DNA of 34,200 nt, taken from Candidatus Babelota bacterium (GTDB lineage: Bacteria; Babelota; Babeliae; Babelales; Chromulinivoraceae). The notes beneath the pieces are model-generated. The model did no database searches. It saw only the letters and a program-made list of their open reading frames with translations, and had not been told where the DNA came from. Positions within the stretch are counted from its first letter, which is position 1. Each line of letters opens with the position of its first letter. Location: NCBI GenBank assembly GCA_016183005.1, contig JACPFN010000001.1, forward strand, positions 1 through 34,200, in the 5' to 3' direction. The position numbers and the translations under genes were made by a program. Below, in pieces: positions 6,540 to 13,816 of this stretch.

Positions 6540-6903
6540 AACAAATTTCATCTAAAAGCATGTTGGCCATAGCTTTAGCGATGGCTGATTCGACCGTGTC
6601 CGGCGTAGTAAGCAAACGTTAGTGAGACACGAAGACGTACCGTGTTCGCTATAGTTAATTGCAAAGCAATGCGACGGCTGGAAGTGCGCGCCAGTTGGTG
6701 CCGCCATACTACGCCTCCCTAACGGGTAGCTTCGTATGGCTAGCGCCAAAGGGTTACGAAGTTAATCGCAAAGCGATACGTAGTAAGCCAGTCTCCGTTA
6801 CTTACGTAAATTCGTCTGGTATTGCCATTTGTAAGTTTTGGTAGGTTTTTTTGTATAATTTTGTATCTTTTGAATCCATCTATTAATTTAGGTGGATTTT
6901 TTG
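6540..6903 (+). repeat. Expanded repeat B block made of small inverted repeats, ending in a terminator
   Basis: Opens as repeat B (AACAAATTTCATCTAAAAG) and closes as repeat B (GGAAGTGCG..CAGTTGGTGCCGCCAT at ~6680, then TTTTGTATAATTTTGTAT and a hairpin). In between lie ~280 bases clearly richer in G+C than their surroundings, built of short inverted units: ATAGCTTTAGCGATGGCT, GTTAATTGCAAAGCAATGCGAC and GTTAATCGCAAAGCGATACGTAG (related to each other), GCTTCGTATGGCTAGC. The closing hairpin ATCCATC..GGTGGAT (6877-6898) is followed by T6. Short reading frames inside it have no start signals and I reject them. Confidence 0.7.
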
Positions 6904-6958
6904 TTTTTTTATATAGTTAAATTGTATATTTCTGATTGTATTTTATATTTTATTATTC

Positions 6959-7144
6959 AATGAAAATACTATTACGAAAGAATTATTGGCCCAGCAGGGG
7001 AAAAGATCAATTTTTGCTATGACTGAAGATGGATTTGAATTAAAAATGATTATAGATCCTAAGCCATTGAATCACCAATGTGATTTGATAGAAAATTCGA
7101 TAAACAGGCATATTGTTACAGTATATCCAAATTATAAGGTGTAG
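6959..7144 (+). pseudogene. C-terminal remnant of a second EndoU-like toxin
   Basis: A frame without a start codon reads NTITKELLAQQGKRSIFAMT, EDGFELKMIIDPKPLNHQCD, ending 'RHIVTVYPNYKV' and stopping at 7142-7144. 'FAMTEDGFELKMIID...VTVYP' matches the end of EndoU toxins (G.T/S-x-G-I/F-x-I-x ... T.(Y/F)P) and corresponds to 'GVTSEGIEIELVL...ATGF' in the longer copy at 2046-3008. The domain's histidines are gone, so it is inactive. It ends one base before the ATG of its probable immunity gene, preserving the original toxin-immunity spacing. Confidence 0.6.
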
Positions 7145-7145
7145 C

Positions 7146-7745
7146 ATGAGATATTCTTTTTATTATTATGATGGCTATAGCTATAAAGAAAAGATAGTTA
7201 CTCGAAATTTAACATTAGATAATTTATTCGAGTTTTTAACAGATAATGAAGAGCGTTGGATTAAGTTTGAGGAAGATGAAAATGATAAAAGGAAAATTAT
7301 TATTTGGTCAGAATCTAATATTAAACAAGCTTTAATGCCTGAAAATTTTGATTCTTATGATCTATTTTTAAATTATTTAGTCTTATATGGTAAATATGGT
7401 CGTAAACGCTTTGCAGAAATGCCAGCAATACGAATTTTTAGAGATAACTATGAATTTCTAGAACAGCAGTGGCAAGAAATTTGTAAACGAAAGCCTAAAT
7501 ATTTGATCTTGAGAGAGCATGATAATGGATATGCTGATATTCTTGAAAAGAATGAATTATCAGCAGAAGATATTCAAATCATGAATCGTGAGCATAAAAT
7601 ATATCAAAATTATTTAAAGCGATGGAATGAGTACGTTAAAATTTATCCAGAAAAGCGTTATCCTGTTTGGCGTTCAGATGCAGACAATGAGTTTGAATCA
7701 GATTTTGCATTGTATGATCCTATTGATGAACAGGGAGTTGATTAA
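7146..7745 (+). CDS. Putative EndoU immunity protein, intact orphan
   Basis: 199 residues from ATG 7146; a longer start at 7113 would run back into the toxin remnant. Rich in Tyr, Trp and acid residues: 'YSFYYYDGYSYKEK', 'DNGYADILEKNELSAEDIQ', 'YPVWRSDADNEFESDFALYD'. It is homologous to the putative EndoU immunity gene at 3012 and nearly identical over its last ~100 codons to the fragment at 16456-16766. It sits 1 base after the stop of a truncated EndoU-like toxin. It probably persists as protection against incoming or sibling toxins. Confidence 0.65.
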   Translation: MRYSFYYYDGYSYKEKIVTRNLTLDNLFEFLTDNEERWIKFEEDENDKRKIIIWSESNIKQALMPENFDSYDLFLNYLVLYGKYGRKRFAEMPAIRIFRDNYEFLEQQWQEICKRKPKYLILREHDNGYADILEKNELSAEDIQIMNREHKIYQNYLKRWNEYVKIYPEKRYPVWRSDADNEFESDFALYDPIDEQGVD

Positions 7746-7778
7746 ATTATGATAATCGAATTATAAAAAGAAAAGCTC

Positions 7779-8828
7779 TTATGGTAATGTATAAAATGAT
7801 GCTTTACCTGTTCCCAATCTAATAATCATTTTATCTTTTACTAGCTTAGATAAATATTTTTTTAATGTATTTCGATTTGTTTTGGTTATTTGTTCAAAAT
7901 CACTAATATTTAAACTTCCATGTTCATGAAGTAATGTTAAAATTTGGGATGATAATAATGGCAAATTCATTATTATTGTTTTTTCTTTGAGCATTTTTTG
8001 TTCTAAATGAATTTTTTGTTTTTGTAGCATTTTTAAAAAAAAGATTAGCCATGGAGTAAAATTTTTATTATCAGAATGCAAACTACCTTGTGTTTTACGT
8101 AAAGCTAAATAATAACTTTCTTTACTACGTTCTATGAAACTTTCTAAAGAGCTATATGGTACGTATAAATAACCTGACTGTAAAAGAAGTAATGTTGTTA
8201 ATATTCGAGATAATCTGCCATTTCCATCTTGAAATGGATGAATTGCTAAAAAACTTACTACAAATATAGCGATTATCATCAAAGGATGTAATTGTTTTTT
8301 GTTATTTTGTTGATTAACCCATTCTATAAGTTCTTGCATACGCATTGGTGTTTCAAATGGAGATGCTGTTTGAAAAACGATGCCAATACTTTTACCTGTT
8401 GCATCAAATGCTTCAACGTTATTTGATAGTTTTTTATATTCTCCACGATGTCTCATATCTTTGTCGGAAAATTGTAATAACCAAGCATGAAGTTGTTTTA
8501 TGAGATTTTCAGAAAATATCATTGATTCGTATCCTTGAAAAATTTCTTGGCATACATAGGCATACCCAGCGACTTCTTGCTCATCTCGGGACACAAAAGA
8601 ATAGGTTTCTAAATTGGATAAAAGTTTTTTTACTTCTCGATCAGAAAGCTTTGCACCTTCTATTCTGGTTGATGATCCTATGCTTTCGATAGTGGCTACT
8701 TTACGTAATGCTTGTAATCGCTCTGGAGTTAAGCGGCCCAATAATTGCCATGCACCTTTAAATTCATCAATTTCGCTTATTAATAGTAACATTTCAGGAG
8801 TTATAGTAATTTTGGAAGTATCAAACAT
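7779..8828 (-). CDS. Fic family protein (adenylyltransferase) with N-terminal inhibitory helix
   Basis: 349 residues from ATG 8828 (AGGA six bases upstream; a TTG at 8834 is less likely). The Fic core motif HPFQDGNGR is at residues 197-205, with the catalytic His197, the Asp/Asn for Mg and phosphate and the final Arg. The inhibitory motif SSTRIEG at 52-58 fits (S/T)xxxE(G/N), with the Glu that blocks ATP, so this is a self-inhibited class II Fic enzyme. The C-terminal ~70 residues look like a winged helix ('LTLLHEHGSLNISDFEQIT' then 'KTNRNTLKKYLSKLV'). Known family activity is transfer of AMP to target hydroxyls. It has no signal peptide, so it acts inside the cell unless delivered by a secretion system. 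It lies opposite to its neighbours and alone. Confidence 0.9.
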   Translation of the reverse strand: MFDTSKITITPEMLLLISEIDEFKGAWQLLGRLTPERLQALRKVATIESIGSSTRIEGAKLSDREVKKLLSNLETYSFVSRDEQEVAGYAYVCQEIFQGYESMIFSENLIKQLHAWLLQFSDKDMRHRGEYKKLSNNVEAFDATGKSIGIVFQTASPFETPMRMQELIEWVNQQNNKKQLHPLMIIAIFVVSFLAIHPFQDGNGRLSRILTTLLLLQSGYLYVPYSSLESFIERSKESYYLALRKTQGSLHSDNKNFTPWLIFFLKMLQKQKIHLEQKMLKEKTIIMNLPLLSSQILTLLHEHGSLNISDFEQITKTNRNTLKKYLSKLVKDKMIIRLGTGKASFYTLP

Positions 8829-8949
8829 ATTCAATCCTATTATTCAAATATTAGATTTTAAGATTATATAGAATTTAAAATCTATATAATATCCATATTT
8901 ATATCCATAAATACCCATATTTGCAAAATTTATTCAATAGTTGGTCTGA

Positions 8950-9078
8950 CTAAAGGATTACATTAAATTAGCTGAATTTATTCGATTCTATAACGAAAAA
9001 ATACCCCATCAGCGGTTGAATTATATGACCACTATGAGATACTTAGAAAGTCGAGGGGTCAAAAACAGCATGATTTAG
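8950..9078 (+). pseudogene. C-terminal remnant of an IS3/IS481-type transposase (rve integrase core)
   Basis: An open stretch without a start reads LKDYIKLAEFIRFYNEKIPH, then QRLNYMTTMRYLESRGVKNS and a stop at 9076-9078. 'F--FYNEKIPHQRLNYMTTMRYLE' is the typical end of the DDE integrase core in IS3/IS481 transposases (YN--RPHQ-L-Y-TP--Y). A stop lies just upstream in frame at 8947. Everything 5' is lost and no terminal inverted repeats were found. It marks an old insertion in the gap between the Fic gene and the next secreted protein. Confidence 0.7.
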
Positions 9079-9170
9079 TCTCATATGTAGAGAACCAGTA
9101 CAGGCGGTGTACAGAATTAGGTGGTATTGTTATTCTTATATTATGTTAAATAAACCAAAGGGGGTTTTTT

Positions 9171-9887
9171 ATGAAAAAATTGTTATTTTTATCTATTTTT
9201 TTTATTGAATTAGCATTAACAGCGCAATCTTCATTATATACACGTGAAATTAATATTGCAGATGATTATGAACTATCTAAGGCAACTGAGCTATTAATGA
9301 GCGATAATAAGCGAATTTATGACAAAGAAACCAAGGCGTATCGAAATAAAACTTCATTAGAGCTTGAAAATGAGTTTTTAGAAGCTAAGCAAAAAGTGAT
9401 TCAAAATCAGGGCAAAAATCAGCATATATTTGTTTGTGTATCTTCTGAAAATGGTAGCATTAAAGGTATTTTATATTGTAAATATGGCCATCGACGTCAA
9501 TCTGATATGGTAGAAATTTTGAAAGTTAAGGTAGATAAAGATCAAAGTTGGACAGCAAGTATAAATTTTTGGTCTAAAGATAATTCTAATGATGTAATGT
9601 TGTCAATGATTCAATATGCAGAAAACTTTTATAGAAAACTATCTATGAAAAGCATAATAAAGATATCTTTTAATAAAAATGAATCAAATTACTTGGATCA
9701 AGGATACAGGTTAATTACTAAAGAAGAATCTAATAAAATTTTATTTTTATCAGAGGCGATGGGTGATATAGTAGGTGCTGCTTGTGGTTCAGTTATAATA
9801 CATGTTTTGACATTTGGACTTTGTGATGCAGGTCAGTTATTTACTAAAACTGTAGATAATTTGTGCATATATTATAAAGAATTGTAA
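9171..9887 (+). CDS. Secreted protein, possibly GNAT-like
   Basis: 238 residues with a signal peptide (1-19, cleavage after LTAQ). The mature region begins 'YTREINIADDYELSKATELL' and has a beta-rich centre ('HIFVCVSSENGSIKGILYC'), followed by 'YAENFYRKLSMKSIIKISFN', which resembles the A--FY-K-G part of GNAT acetyltransferases. The acetyl-CoA binding motif (Q/R-x-x-G-x-A) is not visible, so activity is doubtful. The C-terminus ends in a hydrophobic stretch (GAACGSVIIHVLTFGLC). A good ribosome site, AAAGGGGG, precedes ATG 9171. It carries its own terminator downstream. Confidence 0.55.
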   Translation: MKKLLFLSIFFIELALTAQSSLYTREINIADDYELSKATELLMSDNKRIYDKETKAYRNKTSLELENEFLEAKQKVIQNQGKNQHIFVCVSSENGSIKGILYCKYGHRRQSDMVEILKVKVDKDQSWTASINFWSKDNSNDVMLSMIQYAENFYRKLSMKSIIKISFNKNESNYLDQGYRLITKEESNKILFLSEAMGDIVGAACGSVIIHVLTFGLCDAGQLFTKTVDNLCIYYKEL

Positions 9888-9918
9888 TTTAATTTATATT
9901 AATTGAATTAAAGTTATT

Positions 9919-9952
9919 AATATCCCTGTAGAAATATGGGGATATTTTTTTA
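9919..9952 (+). terminator. Rho-independent terminator of the secreted-protein gene
   Basis: AATATCCC (9919-9926) pairs with GGGATATT (9939-9946) around a 12-base loop, followed by T-rich sequence. It lies 31 bases after the stop codon at 9887. Confidence 0.8.
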
Positions 9953-9963
9953 TAATTTTGGAT

Positions 9964-10002
9964 CCAATAAATTCCATCTAAAAGTTCGACCTGTCCTTCG
10001 TA
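9964..10002 (+). repeat. Repeat B fragment interrupted by the IS110 element
   Basis: CAATAAATTCCATCTAAAAG then TTCGACCTGTCCTTCGTA matches the start of the repeat B copy at 1850. In that copy the sequence continues GCTTTAGCG; here it switches to the IS110 end exactly after CCTTCG-TA. The rest of the repeat is not found on the far side of the element. Confidence 0.75.
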
Positions 10003-10039
10003 GTGATTGTGTTAAAAAGCAACTAAAAAATAATAATTT

Positions 10040-10981
10040 TTAAGCTCTACATAATTCACCTTTTTTTAAAAGAGAATTTGCAATGATAATAAGTTTATGA
10101 ATAATGGCTATCATAGCGACTTTAAAGGGCTTTTTAGCATTTCTCAATCGATCATAAAATATTTTAAGTGGAAGATGATATTTAATCGTAGTTAAACTAC
10201 ACATGTAGAGTGCATTTCGTGGAATCATTCTTCCGCCGCGAATAAATCTTTTACCTTTATAATTACCACTTTCGCGATTATAAGGACAAACGCCAATAAT
10301 GGCTGATATTTGTTTATTACTGATTTGTCCTAATTCCGGAACAAAAGATATTAAAAGTGCAGCTGTTGCTTTACCTATTCCGGGAATTGACTCTAAAATT
10401 GTTGATTTTTTCTGTAATTCTAAATCATTATGAATAAGTTTTAACATTTCTTGATCAATTGCTTTAATTTCTTTTTCTAATATTTTTATCAATTTGTTGA
10501 TGCTTGATGTACATAATTCATGAGAAGGATGCTTACGTCTTGTTTTTTCTGCAACCAAAAACAATGTTAGATCTTGCTTACGATTAACCCAAGCTTGTAA
10601 AATTACTTGATTTTCAGTTTTGTTAATTGATTCATAATCTTTAGAATTTTTAGCTGCAAATTCTGCAATTTTTTGAGCATCAATTTTATCTGTTTTACTT
10701 TTACAACCACTTGAAATAATAAAGCCTTTAATCCTTCTAGGGTCAACGACCCAAAGATGATAAGAAAATCTTTTTAAAACTTTTGCCAGCAATTTTTCAT
10801 AACCACCAGTTGCTTCACATGCAATTTCTGGAGCATAATATTGAGATAGATCTGAACCAAACTGTTCAATTGCAGTCTCAGAGTTATCTATTTTAAAAAA
10901 TTTTCCTATGGGATAAATGTAAATATCCAAACTATTTTTGGACACATCGACACCGATAAATACTTTTGATACAGTAGTCAT
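10040..10981 (-). CDS. IS110-family transposase (DEDD recombinase)
   Basis: 313 residues. The N-terminal RuvC-like DEDD domain has Asp12 in 'GVDVSK', Glu56 in 'CEATGGYE', and Asp98 and Asp101 in 'SKTDKIDAQ'. The middle is coiled. The C-terminal Tnp20 domain has 'ESIPGIGKATA' (~197-207) and 'YNRESGNYKGKR' with Ser238, matching the catalytic serine of the family. Length is normal and nothing is missing, so the element may be active. These enzymes join DNA at a short core using a bridge RNA encoded next to the gene. Here the likely source is the non-coding stretch just upstream of ATG 10981. Confidence 0.93.
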   Translation of the reverse strand: MTTVSKVFIGVDVSKNSLDIYIYPIGKFFKIDNSETAIEQFGSDLSQYYAPEIACEATGGYEKLLAKVLKRFSYHLWVVDPRRIKGFIISSGCKSKTDKIDAQKIAEFAAKNSKDYESINKTENQVILQAWVNRKQDLTLFLVAEKTRRKHPSHELCTSSINKLIKILEKEIKAIDQEMLKLIHNDLELQKKSTILESIPGIGKATAALLISFVPELGQISNKQISAIIGVCPYNRESGNYKGKRFIRGGRMIPRNALYMCSLTTIKYHLPLKIFYDRLRNAKKPFKVAMIAIIHKLIIIANSLLKKGELCRA

Positions 10982-10989
10982 AAGTACCT

Positions 10990-11150
10990 CTTGCTTGTAA
11001 ACATTCGAGATCGTAGTTAAACCCGTCTCTAGTGATTGTTCGAGGTAAATTGGGCATAAGCTGATAGTCTCTAACTACGTCACGATCCTTAAAGATCAGC
11101 CTTGGCACGAGATCTATCAGCTTTTTCCTGAACAATCTGAATATTAAAAT
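10990..11150 (-). ncRNA. Candidate IS110 bridge RNA
   Basis: Minus-strand, immediately upstream of the transposase gene, the place where bridge RNAs of the IS110 group lie. A perfect 10-bp stem joins 11114-11123 and 11058-11067 (minus strand AAGCTGATAG ... CTATCAGCTT), enclosing a 46-base loop. A second loop closed by CTCGA-like arms follows (11040 down to ~11005) and carries ACAATCACTAGAG (11039-11027). That 13-mer is identical to the sequence formed by joining the two element ends through TA, so the second loop fits the donor-binding loop. I did not find a convincing guide for the present target. Exact RNA ends are unknown. Confidence 0.65.
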
Positions 11151-11180
11151 TTATACCCAAAATCACTCTAATAATTTTTT

Positions 11181-11227
11181 TAATTTTGAGCTATTTTTAA
11201 CATACAAGCTATTTTTAACATACAAGC
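11181..11227 (+). repeat. Repeat C, copy 2, with an 18-base tandem duplication
   Basis: 11181-11210 is identical to 4681-4710. The unit CTATTTTTAACATACAAG is then repeated in tandem (11191-11208 and 11209-11226). It begins about 10 bases outside the IS110 end. Confidence 0.75.
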
Positions 11228-11246
11228 CCTTAGGCGTAGACTGACT

Positions 11247-11355
11247 TAATTAGAAATGAAATTTAAAAAATCTTGTTATTCAATTTGTAGTGATTTTGGA
11301 TAGCATAGAAGAAAGATTCACTCATGATACTTCGGTGTCTGGGTGGATTTTTATT
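11247..11355 (+). repeat. Repeat A, copy 4, with hairpin
   Basis: GAAATTTAAAAAATCTTGTT, ATTCAATTTGTAGTGATTTTG, GATAGCATAGAAGAAAG and the hairpin 11316-11348, here ATTCAC..GATAC-TTCG-GTGTC..GTGGAT. The C-to-T change in the left arm leaves a G-U pair, so pairing is kept. It lies between the IS110 and the Hint cluster. Confidence 0.8.
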
Positions 11356-11647
11356 TAAAAAAAATTAAAAACTTTATGAAATTAATATATTTAGTATAAA
11401 GGATTTTTTGCCTATATAGCTAATGAGATCAATTAATTATAGACTGATTAATAAAAATTAGTTATCTTTGTTTCTATCTTTAGAAACACTATTAAAAATA
11501 TAAATCTTTATTTTGAGATTTGTCTATTATGAGCAGTTAATAGTTGAATTTTACATAGTTGTTATAATAGTTATATATGTAGGAAAGTAGTAAAAAAGAA
11601 GCTTGAACATTATAAACCCTTACTATTTCACTATCTAGGAGTATCTC
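11356..11647 (+). other. Gene-free leader of the Hint cluster
   Basis: About 290 very AT-rich bases without a supportable reading frame. TTAGTTATCTTTG-TTTC-TATCTTTAGAAAC contains only weak inverted repeats. TATAAT at ~11565 could be a -10 box, but no matching -35 at proper spacing was found. TAGGAG sits 8 bases before the Hint gene start. Confidence 0.4.
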
Positions 11648-12373
11648 ATGATACAAACCGTATCTAAATGGTCTGTCATAAAAAGTAGTTTTACACTTAA
11701 AACACTTATCTTATTATCTCTTTTTTATTCTTCTTTTATTAGTACTAGTGGATTTGATGGTGATACATTAGTTACAACAGCAAGTGGTCGATTAAAACCT
11801 ATTAAAGAATTACAAGTTGGAGATGAAGTTTTTTGTTATAACAGTAATCTTCAACATGAAATAAATCATATCAAGGGTGTGTATGCCTTTAAAGTAGATG
11901 CAACTATGCATATTACTACTCAAGATAATATTTCAATAATCACTGGTTTAATGGAGCGTTTTTATTTACCGTTAGAAAATCAATGGGTATGTGCAAAAGA
12001 TCTTAAAGAGGGTGATTGCCTTTTAAATGAGGATTTAGAATATATAGCTATTACTCATGTTGAAAAGCATGAAGTTTCAAACATTATGTTTCTTATAGCA
12101 GTAGATAATCAACATAATTTTTTAGCATCGCAGGGTAAATATTTAGTTCATAATGGAGCGGTAGGAGCTGCAGTAGGAGTTGTTGCTGGAGCAAGTACTG
12201 TTGTAGGTATATATGGTGGACTTACAGCTCTTGTAGGAGTCATATCAGGCCCTGCTGCACCTGTCGTTGTACCGATTTGGTGTTTTTGGACAGCTGCTCC
12301 TGCAGCCGTTGCGACTAAAGTAGGTGGTATAGCTGGCGGAATAATAGTTGGTGTTGCTACAGGACCAGTATGA
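11648..12373 (+). CDS. Exported Hint-domain protein without a toxin domain
   Basis: 241 residues. An N-terminal hydrophobic signal spans ~17-34 (LKTLILLSLFYSSFISTS). The Hint domain spans 35-169: GFDGDTLVTTASG, 'RLKPIKELQVGDEVF', 'WVCAKDLKEGDCLL', and the ending 'DNQHNFLASQGKYLVHN' with His168-Asn169. The nucleophile position before Phe is Gly35 instead of Cys, and the block-B T--H reads TTQDN, as in the other Hint protein of this window. Residues 170-241 are Gly/Ala/Val-rich and hydrophobic, ending abruptly without any nuclease or deaminase domain. The role is unknown: perhaps a membrane-inserting or display form, or a toxin stripped of its warhead. TAGGAG precedes ATG 11648. It is first gene of a same-strand cluster. 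Confidence 0.65.
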   Translation: MIQTVSKWSVIKSSFTLKTLILLSLFYSSFISTSGFDGDTLVTTASGRLKPIKELQVGDEVFCYNSNLQHEINHIKGVYAFKVDATMHITTQDNISIITGLMERFYLPLENQWVCAKDLKEGDCLLNEDLEYIAITHVEKHEVSNIMFLIAVDNQHNFLASQGKYLVHNGAVGAAVGVVAGASTVVGIYGGLTALVGVISGPAAPVVVPIWCFWTAAPAAVATKVGGIAGGIIVGVATGPV

Positions 12374-12390
12374 AAATCAAGGATTAATTC

Positions 12391-12483
12391 ATGATGAAAT
12401 GGTATACGCTTTATATGATAGCAATGTGTGGAGTTGCTATATCCTATTATATTAAAGTTTATATTTTAGGACATGAATTATGA
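12391..12483 (+). CDS. 30-residue membrane microprotein
   Basis: ATG 12391, preceded by AAGGATTAATTC, encodes MMKWYTLYMIAMCGVAISYY, then IKVYILGHEL. It is a single hydrophobic segment with one Lys at the N-side. Its TGA overlaps the next start as ATGA (12480-12483), which is good evidence that both are translated. It begins 17 bases after the Hint gene. Function unknown. Confidence 0.5.
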   Translation: MMKWYTLYMIAMCGVAISYYIKVYILGHEL

Positions 12484-12656
12484 ACCAAAATATGCATAAT
12501 TGGATTGCAATAGTGCTAGGTATATTAACAGTAAAATTTATTACACATAGACATAGATTTAACGAAATAAAAAATGAAGTTGATTTGATAGTGTTTATTG
12601 TTGATATCACCGCAACAATTATGTTTTTAGCAGTTTTATTTTATTACATGAATTAG
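12480..12656 (+). CDS. 58-residue two-pass membrane protein
   Basis: It starts in the ATGA overlap with the preceding microprotein. The sequence has a first hydrophobic segment (NWIAIVLGILTVKFI), a charged loop 'THRHRFNEIKNEVD' and a second segment (LIVFIVDITATIMFLAVLF). Together with the 30-residue protein and the hydrophobic tail of the Hint protein it forms a three-gene membrane unit. Such small pairs resemble holin- or immunity-like partners, but I see no specific match. Function unknown. Confidence 0.5.
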   Translation: MNQNMHNWIAIVLGILTVKFITHRHRFNEIKNEVDLIVFIVDITATIMFLAVLFYYMN

Positions 12657-12758
12657 TTTGTTAATAACGTAAACTTAAAAAAAATCTTCATTGTTAGTTC
12701 TAATGCTTACAATAATTATGCATTTATAATATTTTTTAAAACAATTGAGTTTTTAATC

Positions 12759-13223
12759 ATGCGAAAAAATAAAATATTTTTATATAGCATTATATTTATT
12801 ATTACTTTTTCAACATACTTTTGCAGTTCTGATATGCCAACTGAAGAAGCTGCTAAATTAGCCAATGACATTGCAAATGAAGCTGCAAAAACAGCTCTAA
12901 ATGAAAGTTTAGAAACTATCACTGCAGTGGGAGCTTGTGTTGGATTAGTAGTTAATCTTTATGATATTGGTAAAGATGCAAAATCATGTATTGCTCCAAG
13001 TAAAGAGGAACAAGTTCGTGCACAAGATATTGATAAACAATTAAAATTAATCGAACTAAAAAAAAAATTAAGACTATGTCTTATAAAAAATAAAAAAAGA
13101 GTTCAAAAAGGATCGTTTGAAATACCATCGGAATGCGAAGAGACAGCATTGCTGCTTGGTACTATGGGAGCTTTGAATGAAGTTCATAGAATGATCAATG
13201 TTATGAAAGAATTCGATAATTAA
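12759..13223 (+). CDS. Secreted helical protein with conserved Cys pair (family member 1)
   Basis: 154 residues with a signal peptide (1-~23, ending TYFCSSD; a lipobox is not convincing). The mature part has an Ala/Glu-rich amphipathic region ('EEAAKLANDIANEAAKTALNE'), a short hydrophobic stretch (TAVGACVGLVVNLYDIG), then 'APSKEEQ' and the C-terminal module 'RLCLIKNKK...EIPSECEETALLLGTMGALNEV'. The two cysteines are 18 residues apart. The same C-terminal module occurs in the genes at 13817 and 14471. A disulfide-bonded exported domain is likely; the role is unknown. Confidence 0.65.
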   Translation: MRKNKIFLYSIIFIITFSTYFCSSDMPTEEAAKLANDIANEAAKTALNESLETITAVGACVGLVVNLYDIGKDAKSCIAPSKEEQVRAQDIDKQLKLIELKKKLRLCLIKNKKRVQKGSFEIPSECEETALLLGTMGALNEVHRMINVMKEFDN

Positions 13224-13247
13224 AATACTACCATAAAGGAACAAATT

Positions 13248-13805
13248 ATGAGTTATAAAATTATATTTTCAATTTTATTTTTAATGTCTTTTCCAATAAT
13301 TGGAAAAGGTACTAACAATGAACGTATACAAAAACTTGAAGAACAAATTACTCAAAAGGAACAAGAACTTTCAGATCTTGGTACTCTGATTGCTCAAAAA
13401 GATGAACAACTTTTGGCAATTTATTCAAAAGGTAAAGAGTTGCTAAGAATTTTCACTGCAAAACGAATAATGCAATTAGAAAAAGAAAATAATGGTAAAG
13501 AATTATCTTCAGAAGACGAAGATATTGCTGCTAAAGAAATAGAAAAAGAAACAGATGAATTTCTTTATAAATTTTGGAATGGCTTGAAAGATAATAAACC
13601 CATAGTAGGAATGCTTACAAAAGGTCTTTTTCAAGGAGATGGCAACCTCGGTATTTTTGATGTAGAAGAATTTGAATCATTAAAATTTTATTTTATACAA
13701 CGAATTTTTGATCAATTAGCTATAATTCGTCTTGTTAAAAAATATGAAATTTGTATTACCGAATACCGTACATTAATAAATGAATTAGCCGATTTACAAA
13801 AATAA
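13248..13805 (+). CDS. Secreted coiled-coil protein
   Basis: 185 residues with a signal peptide (1-~20, MSYKIIFSILFLMSFPIIGKG). Residues ~24-60 have heptad-like spacing (ERIQKLEEQITQKEQELSDLG, LIAQKDEQLL), predicting a coiled coil. A long helical, acidic body follows (KELSSEDEDIAAKEIEKETDEF), and the last ~40 residues are also helical. It has only one cysteine in the mature part and lacks the Cys-pair module of its neighbours. It sits between two paralogues and is probably cotranscribed with them (gaps of 24 and 11 bases). It may be a structural partner of the flanking proteins. Confidence 0.6.
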   Translation: MSYKIIFSILFLMSFPIIGKGTNNERIQKLEEQITQKEQELSDLGTLIAQKDEQLLAIYSKGKELLRIFTAKRIMQLEKENNGKELSSEDEDIAAKEIEKETDEFLYKFWNGLKDNKPIVGMLTKGLFQGDGNLGIFDVEEFESLKFYFIQRIFDQLAIIRLVKKYEICITEYRTLINELADLQK

Positions 13806-13816
13806 AAGATATTATT

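Larger units (their letters stand above)
10001..11170 (-). mobile_element. IS110-family insertion sequence, complete, TA at both ends
   Basis: About 1.17 kb: a 3' non-coding tail (10003-10039), the transposase gene (10040-10981, minus strand) and a ~190-base 5' non-coding end (10982-11168). There are no inverted repeats, as expected for IS110. Boundaries are inferred as follows. The right end starts TA-GTGATTGTG at 10001 and the left end finishes CACTC-TA at 11170. Joining them through the shared TA would give CTCTAGTGATTGT, and exactly that 13-mer occurs inside the 5' non-coding region (11027-11039), where a bridge RNA donor loop should lie. The left junction falls within a repeat B copy. 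Confidence 0.75.

Noticed and set aside
6659-6844. Frames on both strands within the GC-richer repeat block
   Set aside because: They follow the palindromic units, have no ribosome sites and no protein-like pattern.
7113-7145. Longer start (TTG 7113) for the immunity gene
   Set aside because: It would overlap the toxin remnant's end; ATG 7146 directly after the toxin stop fits the usual spacing.
10932-11135. Reading frame of 67 codons upstream of the IS110 transposase (minus strand)
   Set aside because: It covers the bridge-RNA region and overlaps the transposase start; the 10-bp stem and the donor-loop match explain this sequence better than a protein.
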